Assembly (NCBI GenBank): GCA_013696015.1
Contig: JACCZI010000163.1
Coordinates: 1-5,102 of the forward strand
Direction: 5' to 3'
From: Nocardioidaceae bacterium
GTDB taxonomy: Bacteria > Actinomycetota > Actinomycetes > Propionibacteriales > Nocardioidaceae
DNA length: 5,102 bases
Positions 1 through 5,102 of this stretch are shown piece by piece. The notes under the pieces were generated by a model. The model saw only the letters and a list, made by a program, of their open reading frames with translations, did not search any database and had not been told where the DNA came from. Position numbers and translations under genes: made by a program. Positions within the stretch are counted from its first letter, which is position 1. Every line of letters starts with the position of its first letter.

Positions 1-126
1 GTCTACATGGGCCGTCGCGCGGTCGACTCGCAAGCCGCTCAGGCGCTTGAAGCTGCTCTGGGGGAGTCGATGCCAGGGGTGCAGCGTGAGGCGGACGGGA
101 CCGCAGGGAAGCTTTCGGTTGAATAA
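1..126 (+). CDS. C-terminal end of a probable tyrosine-recombinase (phage-type) integrase, 5' part outside window
   Basis: Frame 1 is open from the first base to a TAA at 124-126, giving 41 residues that begin VYMGRRAVDSQAAQALEAAL. The pattern of a tyrosine followed by a basic stretch and then an alanine-rich helix ending in LEAALG resembles the tail after the catalytic tyrosine in actinobacterial phage-type integrases; if so, the Tyr codon at 4-6 is the nucleophile that attacks DNA. The remaining tail (ESMPGV onward) is polar and unremarkable. Context supports the call: the gene ends 89 bases from the 3' end of a tRNA-Lys gene and points toward it, the usual arrangement for an element inserted in a tRNA. 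The Arg-His-Arg catalytic residues would lie upstream of the window, so the family assignment rests on a short tail plus position. It could instead be the end of an unrelated protein. Confidence 0.6.
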   Translation, partial: VYMGRRAVDSQAAQALEAALGESMPGVQREADGTAGKLSVE

Positions 127-151
127 CGAGTCCGTCGTCTTGGGGCCAATT

Positions 152-169
152 CCGTGGCAAAACCGTGGC
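152..169 (+). repeat. Tandem 7-base direct repeat CCGTGGC between integrase and tRNA
   Basis: CCGTGGC occurs at 152-158 and again at 163-169, an 11-base period, about one helical turn. The flanks also share GGCCAA (144-149 and 167-172). Short helically phased repeats beside an integrase gene and an attachment site are typical of arm-type integrase or excisionase binding sites. That role is inferred; only the repeat is seen. The rest of 127-215 shows no gene. Confidence 0.4.
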
Positions 170-215
170 CAACGTAGATGGGAGGCACCGCAAGGGGGTC
201 TGACCTGGTGTTTTG

Positions 216-288
<73 letters not shown>

Positions 289-297
289 CGAACGCGC

Positions 298-327
298 AGC
301 CTACCAGCGCGGGCGCGGACCTCTCGA
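298..327 (-). promoter_or_regulatory. Candidate promoter for tRNA-Lys
   Basis: On the minus strand TAGGCT (303-298) fits the actinobacterial TANNNT -10 consensus and ends nine bases before the first base of the tRNA, a sensible distance for initiation. With an 18-base spacer the -35 position holds TCGAGA (327-322), a partial match to TTGACA. The -10 is reasonable and the -35 is weak. Confidence 0.4.
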
Positions 328-398
328 GGAGCGGAACCAGGAATATTGAGCCTTCAACGACTGCTTCACAATGCAGGAGCAACCCCTGGGAGGTCCGC

Positions 399-1382
399 GT
401 GCCTGCTGTATCCGTTGACGACGTGACCACGCTGCCCCGCGTACGCGGTGTAGCCGACGACGCGGTCGCTCGACCGGTGGCCAGCATCGTCACTGCCCCA
501 CAAGGCTACGAAGGGGAGGGCTTCCCGGTACGCAGGGCCTTCGCGGGTGTCGACCTTTCCCTGCTGGATCCGTTCATCCACATGGACCAGATGGGTGAGG
601 TGGAGTACGCACCGGGCGAACCGAAGGGCACCGCCTGGCATCCCCACCGCGGGTTCGAGACCGTGACGTACCTGCTGGACGGGACCTTCGAGCACGCCGA
701 CTCCCACGGAGGCGGCGGGTCGATCAGCAACGGCGACACCCAGTGGATGACTGCCGGCGGGGGTGTCCTCCACATCGAGAAGCCGCCAGAGAGTCTCGTC
801 CGAAGTGGCGGCCTCTTCCACGGCGTGCAGCTCTGGGTCAACCTGCCGCGGGCGCAGAAGTGGGTGGACCCGCGTTACCAGGACCTGCGCGGCGGCGAGA
901 TCGCTCTTGGCACAACCGCGGACGCTGGCGTCCTGCTGCGCGTCATCGCCGGTGACGTCGGCGGCCTTGCGGGTCCGGGGTCGACGTACACGCCGATGGC
1001 GATGGTGCACGCCACCCTTGCGCCGACGGCCCGACTCGAGCTGCCGTGGCGCCGCGACTTCAACGCACTGGTGTATGTCCTCGACGGACGCGGCAGTGTG
1101 GGACCCGACCACCGCCCGGTGCGGACCGGCCAGCTGGCCGTGTTCGGCGCCGGCGATGTCGTAACGGTCACCGCCGATGTCACCCAGGAGAGCCGCTCAC
1201 CGGAGCTCGACGTGCTCATCCTCGGCGGCCTGCCGATCCGTGAGCCGGTTGCCTGGGGCGGCCCGTTCGTGATGAACAGCCGTCTCGAGGTCATCCAGGC
1301 CTTCGAGGACTTCTCCGCCGGCCGCATGGGCCAGATCCCTGCCGCCCACGGCGCTCCGGAAGGGGTCGTCGAGTCCCGCTGA
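399..1382 (+). CDS. Pirin family protein (bicupin)
   Basis: The 327-residue protein is a pirin: two stacked cupin domains, the N-terminal one binding a metal. The motif WHPHRGFETVTYLLDG (residues 80-95) and GDTQWMTAGGGVLHIEKPPE (112-131) carry all four expected ligands, His81, His83, His125 and Glu127, with spacing close to that of human pirin (His56, His58, His101, Glu103). The C-terminal cupin follows, with VYVLDGRG and FGAGDVV strands, and the ending GGPFVMNSRLEVIQAFEDF is typical of the family. Some bacterial pirins have quercetinase activity and others act as protein partners, so the substrate is unknown. The GTG at 399 is chosen because GGGAGG (388-393) lies five bases upstream; the longer in-frame ATG at 282 would overlap tRNA-Lys and adds a non-conserved leader. 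A weak promoter candidate is TTGAGC (346-351) with CACAAT (367-372), spacer only 15. The gene seems to stand alone. Confidence 0.93.
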   Translation: MPAVSVDDVTTLPRVRGVADDAVARPVASIVTAPQGYEGEGFPVRRAFAGVDLSLLDPFIHMDQMGEVEYAPGEPKGTAWHPHRGFETVTYLLDGTFEHADSHGGGGSISNGDTQWMTAGGGVLHIEKPPESLVRSGGLFHGVQLWVNLPRAQKWVDPRYQDLRGGEIALGTTADAGVLLRVIAGDVGGLAGPGSTYTPMAMVHATLAPTARLELPWRRDFNALVYVLDGRGSVGPDHRPVRTGQLAVFGAGDVVTVTADVTQESRSPELDVLILGGLPIREPVAWGGPFVMNSRLEVIQAFEDFSAGRMGQIPAAHGAPEGVVESR

Positions 1383-1410
1383 CCAGCGGTCTGCGCAGCG
1401 CGCGACGTCG

Positions 1411-1468
1411 GTGGCGCAAGATGGCGATAAGCGCCATGGCGTCGGCAGCGAATCTGCGTCTGCGCCAC
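1411..1468 (+). repeat. Cluster of overlapping inverted repeats upstream of glycerol kinase
   Basis: The non-coding stretch 1383-1550 holds several perfect inverted repeats. GTGGCGCA (1411-1418) is complementary to TGCGCCAC (1461-1468). ATGGCG (1421-1426) pairs with CGCCAT (1432-1437) across a five-base loop. CGCCATGGCG (1432-1441) is a 10-base palindrome. The pairings share arms and so exclude one another. No T-run follows, so a simple terminator for the pirin gene is unlikely. The cluster could be a regulator operator or an RNA structure in the glpK leader. No clear -35/-10 pair was seen here. Confidence 0.35.
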
Positions 1469-1550
1469 TCGGAGTGTGGGATGCGATGCTGTGCCACTCA
1501 TCGGCGGGTGACGCATGGCGCGACGGACGGGGACAGCGAGGAGACCCGAC

Positions 1551-3068
1551 ATGGCCGACTTCGTAGGGGCGGTCGACTCGGGGACGACCAGCACCCGCTT
1601 CATGGTCTTCGATCGAGCCGGCTCGGTGATGGCGCACCACCAGCTGGAACACGCACAGATCCTGCCTCGCCCCGGATGGGTCGAGCACGACCCGGTCGAG
1701 ATCTGGGAACGCGCCTCGACGGTGATCCGGACCGCACTCAACCGCGCCGGTCTGAGCGGCCGCGACCTGGCCGCCGTGGGGGTCACCAACCAGCGTGAGA
1801 CGGCAGTCGTGTGGGACCGCCGTACCGGGCGCCCCTACTACAACGCGATCGTGTGGCAGGACACTCGGACGGATCGGATCACCGCTGCGCTCGAACGCGG
1901 CGGCCGAGGACACATCATCCGTCGCAAGTCCGGTCTGCCGCCGACGACGTACTTCACCGCTGCCAAGGTGCAGTGGATCCTCGACAACGTCGAGGGAGTC
2001 CGCCAGGCGGCGCAGCACGAAGATGCCCTCCTCGGGACCGTCGACTCGTGGCTGCTCTGGCACCTCACCGGCGGCGCTGACAGCGGCCGCCACGTCACCG
2101 ACGTCACCAATGCCAGCCGCACCATGCTGCTCGACCTCGAGACCCTCGAGTGGGACGACGAGCTGCTGTCATTCTTTGACATCCCACGATCGATGCTGCC
2201 TGCCATCGCACCCAGCTCGTCGTCCGCGGCGTACGGGAAGACTCACACCGTCGGTCCATTCGGTGCAGATGTACCGCTGACCGGGGTGCTCGGCGACCAG
2301 CAGGCCGCAATGGTCGGGCAGGTCTGCCTCAAGCCCGGTGAGGCCAAGAACACGTACGGCACCGGCAGCTTCATGCTCGGCAACACCGGCACCGAGCCGG
2401 TACGGTCACGCGCCGGACTGCTGACCACGCTTGCCTATCGTTTCGGCGACGAGCCGGCCGTCTATGCGCTGGAAGGGTCGATCGCCGTCACCGGGTCCGC
2501 AGTGCAGTGGCTGCGCGACCAGCTCGGCATCATCAGCGGTGCGGCGCAGAGCGAGGCACTGGCCCGGCAGGTCGACGACAGCGGAGGGGTCTACTTCGTG
2601 CCGGCGTTCAGCGGTCTGTTCGCGCCGCACTGGCGGTCCGACGCCCGCGGCGTCATCGTCGGGCTCTCCCGCTTCAACACCAATGCGCACCTGGCCCGCG
2701 CGACACTAGAGAGCATCTGCTTCCAGACGCGCGACGTCGTGGCGGCGATGGCGCAGGACACCGGGATCTCGCTCGACGTGCTGCGCGTTGATGGCGGCGT
2801 GACAGACAACGACCTGTGCATGCAGATCCAGGCCGACGTCCTCGGCGTGCCGGTCAGCCGCCCCGTGGTCACCGAGACGACCGCCCTGGGCGCCGCGTAC
2901 GCCGCTGGCCTGGCCGTCGGGTTCTGGTCGTCGACCGATGAGCTTCGGAGCAACTGGCGCGAGGGCAAGCGCTGGGAGCCACAGTGGACGTCAGACCGAC
3001 GTGAGACCGCGTACGCGCAATGGAAGAAGGCCGTCCAGCGCAGCCTCGACTGGGTCGAGGCCGACTGA
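1551..3068 (+). CDS. glpK: Glycerol kinase (FGGY family)
   Basis: The protein transfers phosphate from ATP to glycerol, giving sn-glycerol 3-phosphate in the cytoplasm for catabolism or lipid synthesis. It is 505 residues, close to the 502 of E. coli GlpK, and aligns along its whole length. The phosphate-1 loop is DSGTTSTR (9-16). PGWVEHDP (41-48) and TNQRET (79-84) follow. Glycerol-contact residues equivalent to those of E. coli are present: Arg82, Glu83, Trp102, Tyr134, Asp249 (catalytic base, in GDQQAA) and Gln250. The adenosine-side loop KNTYGTGSFML (266 onward) and the C-terminal DGG and GLAVGFW blocks are intact. Ser10 replaces the Gln usual in DQGTT. The ATG at 1551 is chosen because GAGGAG (1538-1543) sits seven bases upstream and the protein then starts just before the first conserved strand; the ATG at 1515 adds a non-conserved basic leader. 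No glpF or glpD is adjacent in this window. Confidence 0.96.
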   Translation: MADFVGAVDSGTTSTRFMVFDRAGSVMAHHQLEHAQILPRPGWVEHDPVEIWERASTVIRTALNRAGLSGRDLAAVGVTNQRETAVVWDRRTGRPYYNAIVWQDTRTDRITAALERGGRGHIIRRKSGLPPTTYFTAAKVQWILDNVEGVRQAAQHEDALLGTVDSWLLWHLTGGADSGRHVTDVTNASRTMLLDLETLEWDDELLSFFDIPRSMLPAIAPSSSSAAYGKTHTVGPFGADVPLTGVLGDQQAAMVGQVCLKPGEAKNTYGTGSFMLGNTGTEPVRSRAGLLTTLAYRFGDEPAVYALEGSIAVTGSAVQWLRDQLGIISGAAQSEALARQVDDSGGVYFVPAFSGLFAPHWRSDARGVIVGLSRFNTNAHLARATLESICFQTRDVVAAMAQDTGISLDVLRVDGGVTDNDLCMQIQADVLGVPVSRPVVTETTALGAAYAAGLAVGFWSSTDELRSNWREGKRWEPQWTSDRRETAYAQWKKAVQRSLDWVEAD

Positions 3069-3096
3069 GCAGGGGGCGGTCGGTGGTCCGCTGACC

Positions 3097-3173
3097 TGGG
3101 GTGAGTGACGGGACTTGAACCCGCGACTTCCTGGACCACAACCAGGTGCTCTACCAGCTGAGCTACACCCACC
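3097..3173 (-). tRNA. tRNA-His(GUG) with encoded CCA
   Basis: A full cloverleaf folds on the minus strand. The acceptor stem GTGGGTG/CACTCAC has one G-T pair, the D arm is GCTC/GAGC, the anticodon stem is CCTGG/CCAGG, and the loop TTGTGGT carries GTG at 34-36, which reads CAC/CAT (His). The T loop is TTCAAGT. The diagnostic extra G(-1) is present at 3173 opposite discriminator C (3100), the identity pair for histidyl-tRNA synthetase. CCA is encoded at 3099-3097, unlike the tRNA-Lys in this window. It lies 33 bases downstream of orn on the same strand and ends 28 bases from the convergent glpK stop. It may be co-transcribed with orn or use its own start. Confidence 0.96.
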
Positions 3174-3206
3174 ATGCGCGCACGGAATGCCCGCCCGCAG
3201 CAGGCG

Positions 3207-3872
3207 TCAGTGTAGCGGCTGAGCGCCCTCGTCCTGCTCCTGGTGAGGCATCGGACGTGCCCCGGTCAATGCGCCCTGGTGCTCGGCCGCCAGTGTCCGT
3301 GCGGCCTCGGAGTCCGGCCCGGGAGCGGGTACGAACACCGCAGCCCGGTAGTAGCGCAGCTCCTCGATGCTCTCGCGGATGTCGGCGAGCGCCCGATGCG
3401 AGCCGGACTTCGCCGGCGCCGCGTAGTAGGCCTTCGGGTACCACCGTCGGGCCAGCTCCTTGATCGACGACACATCGACGATGCGGTAGTGCAGATGACT
3501 CTCCAGCTGTGGCATGTCGCGGGCGAGGAACATCCTGTCGGTTCCGACCGTGTTGCCCGCCAGGGGTGCCTTGCGCTCATCGGGGACGTGCTCGCGGACG
3601 TACGCCAGCACCTGCCGCTCCGCCTGCTCCAGCGAGGCGCCGGAGTCGAGCCTTTCCAGCAGCCCTGACGCGGTGTGCATGCTCGTCACGACAGCCTGCA
3701 TCTGCTCGAGCGCCGCCTGAGGTGGCTTGATCACGACGTCGACGCCCTCGCCCAAGACGTTCAGCTCGAAGTCCGTCACCAGCGCAGCAACCTCGACCAG
3801 CGCATCGGCACCCAGGTCGAGGCCGGTCATCTCACAGTCGATCCACACCAGCGTGTCGCTCACGGCTCGCAC
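3207..3872 (-). CDS. orn: Oligoribonuclease (DEDDh 3'-5' exoribonuclease)
   Basis: Orn degrades very short RNAs (dinucleotides above all) left by other RNases, and so also clears pGpG formed during cyclic-di-GMP turnover; it acts as a homodimer in the cytoplasm. The 221-residue protein has every catalytic residue of the DEDDh family: Asp12 and Glu14 in WIDCEMTGLDL, Asp112 in GNTVGTDRMFLARDMP, His159 in SGSHRALADIRES, and Asp164. KELARRWYP (138-146) is also typical. It is about 40 residues longer than E. coli Orn (181), the excess being a polar, Glu/Gln-rich C-terminal tail from about residue 183, as in actinobacterial homologues. GTG at 3872 is preferred because GGAG (3883-3880) lies seven bases upstream; a second GTG at 3863 would shorten the protein by three residues but sits too far from that site. 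It is followed by tRNA-His on the same strand and is divergent from the membrane-protein gene at 4017, across a 144-base gap with no clear promoter. Confidence 0.96.
   Translation of the reverse strand: MRAVSDTLVWIDCEMTGLDLGADALVEVAALVTDFELNVLGEGVDVVIKPPQAALEQMQAVVTSMHTASGLLERLDSGASLEQAERQVLAYVREHVPDERKAPLAGNTVGTDRMFLARDMPQLESHLHYRIVDVSSIKELARRWYPKAYYAAPAKSGSHRALADIRESIEELRYYRAAVFVPAPGPDSEAARTLAAEHQGALTGARPMPHQEQDEGAQPLH
3209..3214 (-). promoter_or_regulatory. Candidate -10 element for tRNA-His
   Basis: TACACT on the minus strand (3214-3209) fits the actinobacterial TANNNT -10 consensus and abuts the orn stop codon, leaving a 35-base leader before the tRNA. No convincing -35 is visible at 17-18 bases, so this may be chance, with the tRNA read through from orn instead. 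Confidence 0.3.
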
Positions 3873-4016
3873 CCTATTGCTCCATCCATTTCGTGGCGTG
3901 CAACGGCCTGGTCACAGCTTGGCCTGCTGGTCCCGTTGCTGCTGGTGCGGCTGGCACCATGGACATCGACCGATCGAGGGCCGCGGTAGCGGGGTAGCCC
4001 AGGGCAGGGAGGCACT

Positions 4017-4559
4017 GTGACGCTCAGCGTGGCGCGTGATGCGTCCACGCTGCAACGCTTCTGGCCATGGCTCGGGCTGCTGGCTCGCGTCGTTGTGGGC
4101 GGCGTCTGGCTGATCGCCGGGTGGACCAAGGTCACCGATCCGGCCGCCAGCGTGCGTGCCGTGCGCGCATACGAGCTGCTACCAGAGGACGTCGTCCCGA
4201 CCGTCGGGAACGGCCTGCCGGTGCTCGAGCTGTCGATCGGGCTGCTGCTCGTCGTAGGGTTGGCGCAGCGACTGTCAGCGATAGTGTCGGCGCTGCTGTT
4301 GCTCGGCTTCACCGTCGGGATCGCCAGCGCCTGGGCGCGGGGTCTGCAGATCGAGTGCGGGTGCTTCGGTGGCGGCGGTGCCGGCGACGCGGACGCGGCG
4401 TCGAGCTATTCGTGGGACATCGCCCGCGACGTGGCCCTCCTGGCACTTTCGGTTGCCCTTGCCTGGCGGCCTCTGACCCGCTGGTCCATCGACGGGGTGA
4501 TCTCGTCCGCTGCCCGCCCCGAACCCGAACGAGACCTGACAAGGAGCCATCCGGCGTGA
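4017..4559 (+). CDS. MauE/DoxX-like four-helix membrane protein with CxCF motif
   Basis: This 180-residue protein has four predicted membrane helices, at about residues 16-36, 64-82, 86-106 and 134-150. GWTKVTDP (35-42) after helix 1 and IECGCFGG (112-119) after helix 3 are hallmarks of MauE/DoxX-like proteins. MauE is needed for maturation of the disulfide-rich small subunit of methylamine dehydrogenase, and DoxX of Mycobacterium tuberculosis belongs to a membrane oxidoreductase complex. Positive residues at the short loop after helix 2 and after helix 4 put the N- and C-termini inside, so Cys114 and Cys116 would face outward. GTG at 4017 is the first start after an in-frame stop (3987-3989) and follows AGGGAGG (4006-4012). 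Its stop overlaps the next gene by four bases (GTGA), and that gene encodes a DsbA-like protein. I infer a role in passing electrons between envelope thiols and the membrane. No methylamine dehydrogenase genes are seen, so the mau function itself is not implied. Confidence 0.82.
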   Translation: MTLSVARDASTLQRFWPWLGLLARVVVGGVWLIAGWTKVTDPAASVRAVRAYELLPEDVVPTVGNGLPVLELSIGLLLVVGLAQRLSAIVSALLLLGFTVGIASAWARGLQIECGCFGGGGAGDADAASSYSWDIARDVALLALSVALAWRPLTRWSIDGVISSAARPEPERDLTRSHPA

Positions 4560-5102
4560 GCAACAAGCCCAAGCGCGCGGAGCGCACCGAGCGTGCGTCG
4601 CAGCAGCGACGGGAACGCGAGCTGGAGCAACAACGGCGGGCGCGCATCATCGTCACCGTCATCGTGGCGGTCGTGGTGCTCATCGTGGTCGTCGTGGCCG
4701 TCGCGATCATCCCTCGCCTCGGTGAGGAGGGGCCGACCCCCAGCGGCATCACCGCTGAGAACGGCATCCGCTCCACCGCCGCGCAGCCGACCTCGCCGAC
4801 CACCGGCGGAAGCGGCTCGCTGGAACCGGTGCAGGTCGTGGTGTACGAGGACTTCCACTGTCCGTCCTGCAAAGAGTTCGAGAGCTCCGCGGGAGGTTAC
4901 CTCCAGCAGCAGGTCGACGTGGGCGCCATCGAGGTGGAGTACCGCCCGATCGCAATCCTCGACCGGGTTTCGTCCACTGACTACTCGACCCGGTCCGCCG
5001 GTGCAGCAGCGTGCGTCCTCGAGGATGCGGATGTCGCAACGTTCGTGACGTTCCACGACGCACTGTTCGCCAACCAGCCGGCCGAGGGAGGCCCGGGCCT
5101 GA
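4556..5102 (+). CDS. Membrane-anchored DsbA-like thioredoxin-fold protein, 3' end outside window
   Basis: The frame is open from a GTG at 4556 to the window end (182 complete codons). AAGGAG (4541-4546) lies nine bases upstream, and the start overlaps the TGA of the preceding gene, indicating translational coupling. Layout: a basic, Arg/Gln/Glu-rich cytoplasmic head (1-30, possibly a short coiled coil); one membrane helix (31-52) in which 11 of 22 residues are Val; a Ser/Thr/Pro/Gly-rich linker (about 58-90); then a thioredoxin-fold domain starting VQVVVYEDFHCPSCKEFE with the redox motif Cys102-Pro-Ser-Cys105. The following helical segment (SAGAAACVLED) is typical of DsbA-like insertions. The cis-Pro loop expected near the C-terminus is outside the window. 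Family members oxidise or isomerise disulfides in exported proteins; the direction here cannot be told. The neighbouring CxC membrane protein is a likely redox partner. Confidence 0.88.
   Translation, partial: MSNKPKRAERTERASQQRRERELEQQRRARIIVTVIVAVVVLIVVVVAVAIIPRLGEEGPTPSGITAENGIRSTAAQPTSPTTGGSGSLEPVQVVVYEDFHCPSCKEFESSAGGYLQQQVDVGAIEVEYRPIAILDRVSSTDYSTRSAGAAACVLEDADVATFVTFHDALFANQPAEGGPGL

Noticed and set aside
1515..1550. Twelve-codon extension of glycerol kinase from the ATG at 1515
   Set aside because: No good ribosome-binding site, and the basic leader is not part of the family; the ATG at 1551 has GAGGAG at seven bases and gives the standard length.
366..2093. Long minus-strand open frames opposite the pirin and glpK genes
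   Set aside because: They are rich in Arg, Pro and Ser without recognisable motifs, as expected for antisense frames of GC-rich genes, and they lie opposite clearly conserved proteins.
3069..3096. Possible terminator between convergent glpK and tRNA-His
   Set aside because: Only a 4-base stem (GGTC 3085-3088 with GACC 3093-3096) and no T-run on either strand.
3959..3997. Twelve-residue upstream open frame (ATG to TAG) before the MauE-like gene
   Set aside because: No ribosome-binding site and no codon pattern suggesting a leader peptide; likely chance.
4309..5063. Long minus-strand frames opposite the MauE-like and DsbA-like genes
   Set aside because: Their His/Asp- and Thr/Met-rich low-complexity stretches are the antisense image of the valine-rich membrane helix; the + strand frames have clear domain motifs and coupled starts.

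Overview
The window reads as chromosomal DNA from a high-GC Actinomycetota bacterium. The evidence is the strongly G/C-biased third codon positions, frequent GTG starts behind GGAG/GAGGAG ribosome-binding sites, a TANNNT-type -10 in front of a tRNA, and an oligoribonuclease gene directly upstream of tRNA-His, which is a familiar actinobacterial arrangement. No genus can be assigned from the sequence alone.

Positions 1-288 look like the edge of an integrated element. The last 41 codons of a probable tyrosine-recombinase integrase (1-126) point at the 3' end of a tRNA-Lys(CUU) gene on the minus strand (216-288). About 90 bases lie between them, including a short direct repeat. An integrase next to the 3' end of a tRNA gene is the classic layout of a prophage or integrative element that used the tRNA as its attachment site. 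The element itself would lie to the left, outside the window.

Positions 289-3068 hold two + strand metabolic genes: a pirin-family cupin with all four metal ligands (399-1382) and glycerol kinase (1551-3068). They are separated by about 170 bases with an unusual cluster of inverted repeats. No glycerol facilitator or glycerol-3-phosphate dehydrogenase gene is next to glpK here.

Positions 3097-3872 hold a minus-strand unit: orn (oligoribonuclease) followed by tRNA-His(GUG) with an encoded CCA end. From 4017 onward a + strand pair starts: a four-helix MauE/DoxX-like membrane protein with an exposed CxCF motif, and, overlapping it by four bases, a membrane-anchored DsbA-like thioredoxin-fold protein with a CPSC active site that runs off the window end. 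The overlap and the shared extracytoplasmic placement of the cysteines suggest an envelope thiol-disulfide relay. This is the most interesting functional lead in the window. The rest is ordinary core-genome content plus one integration boundary.
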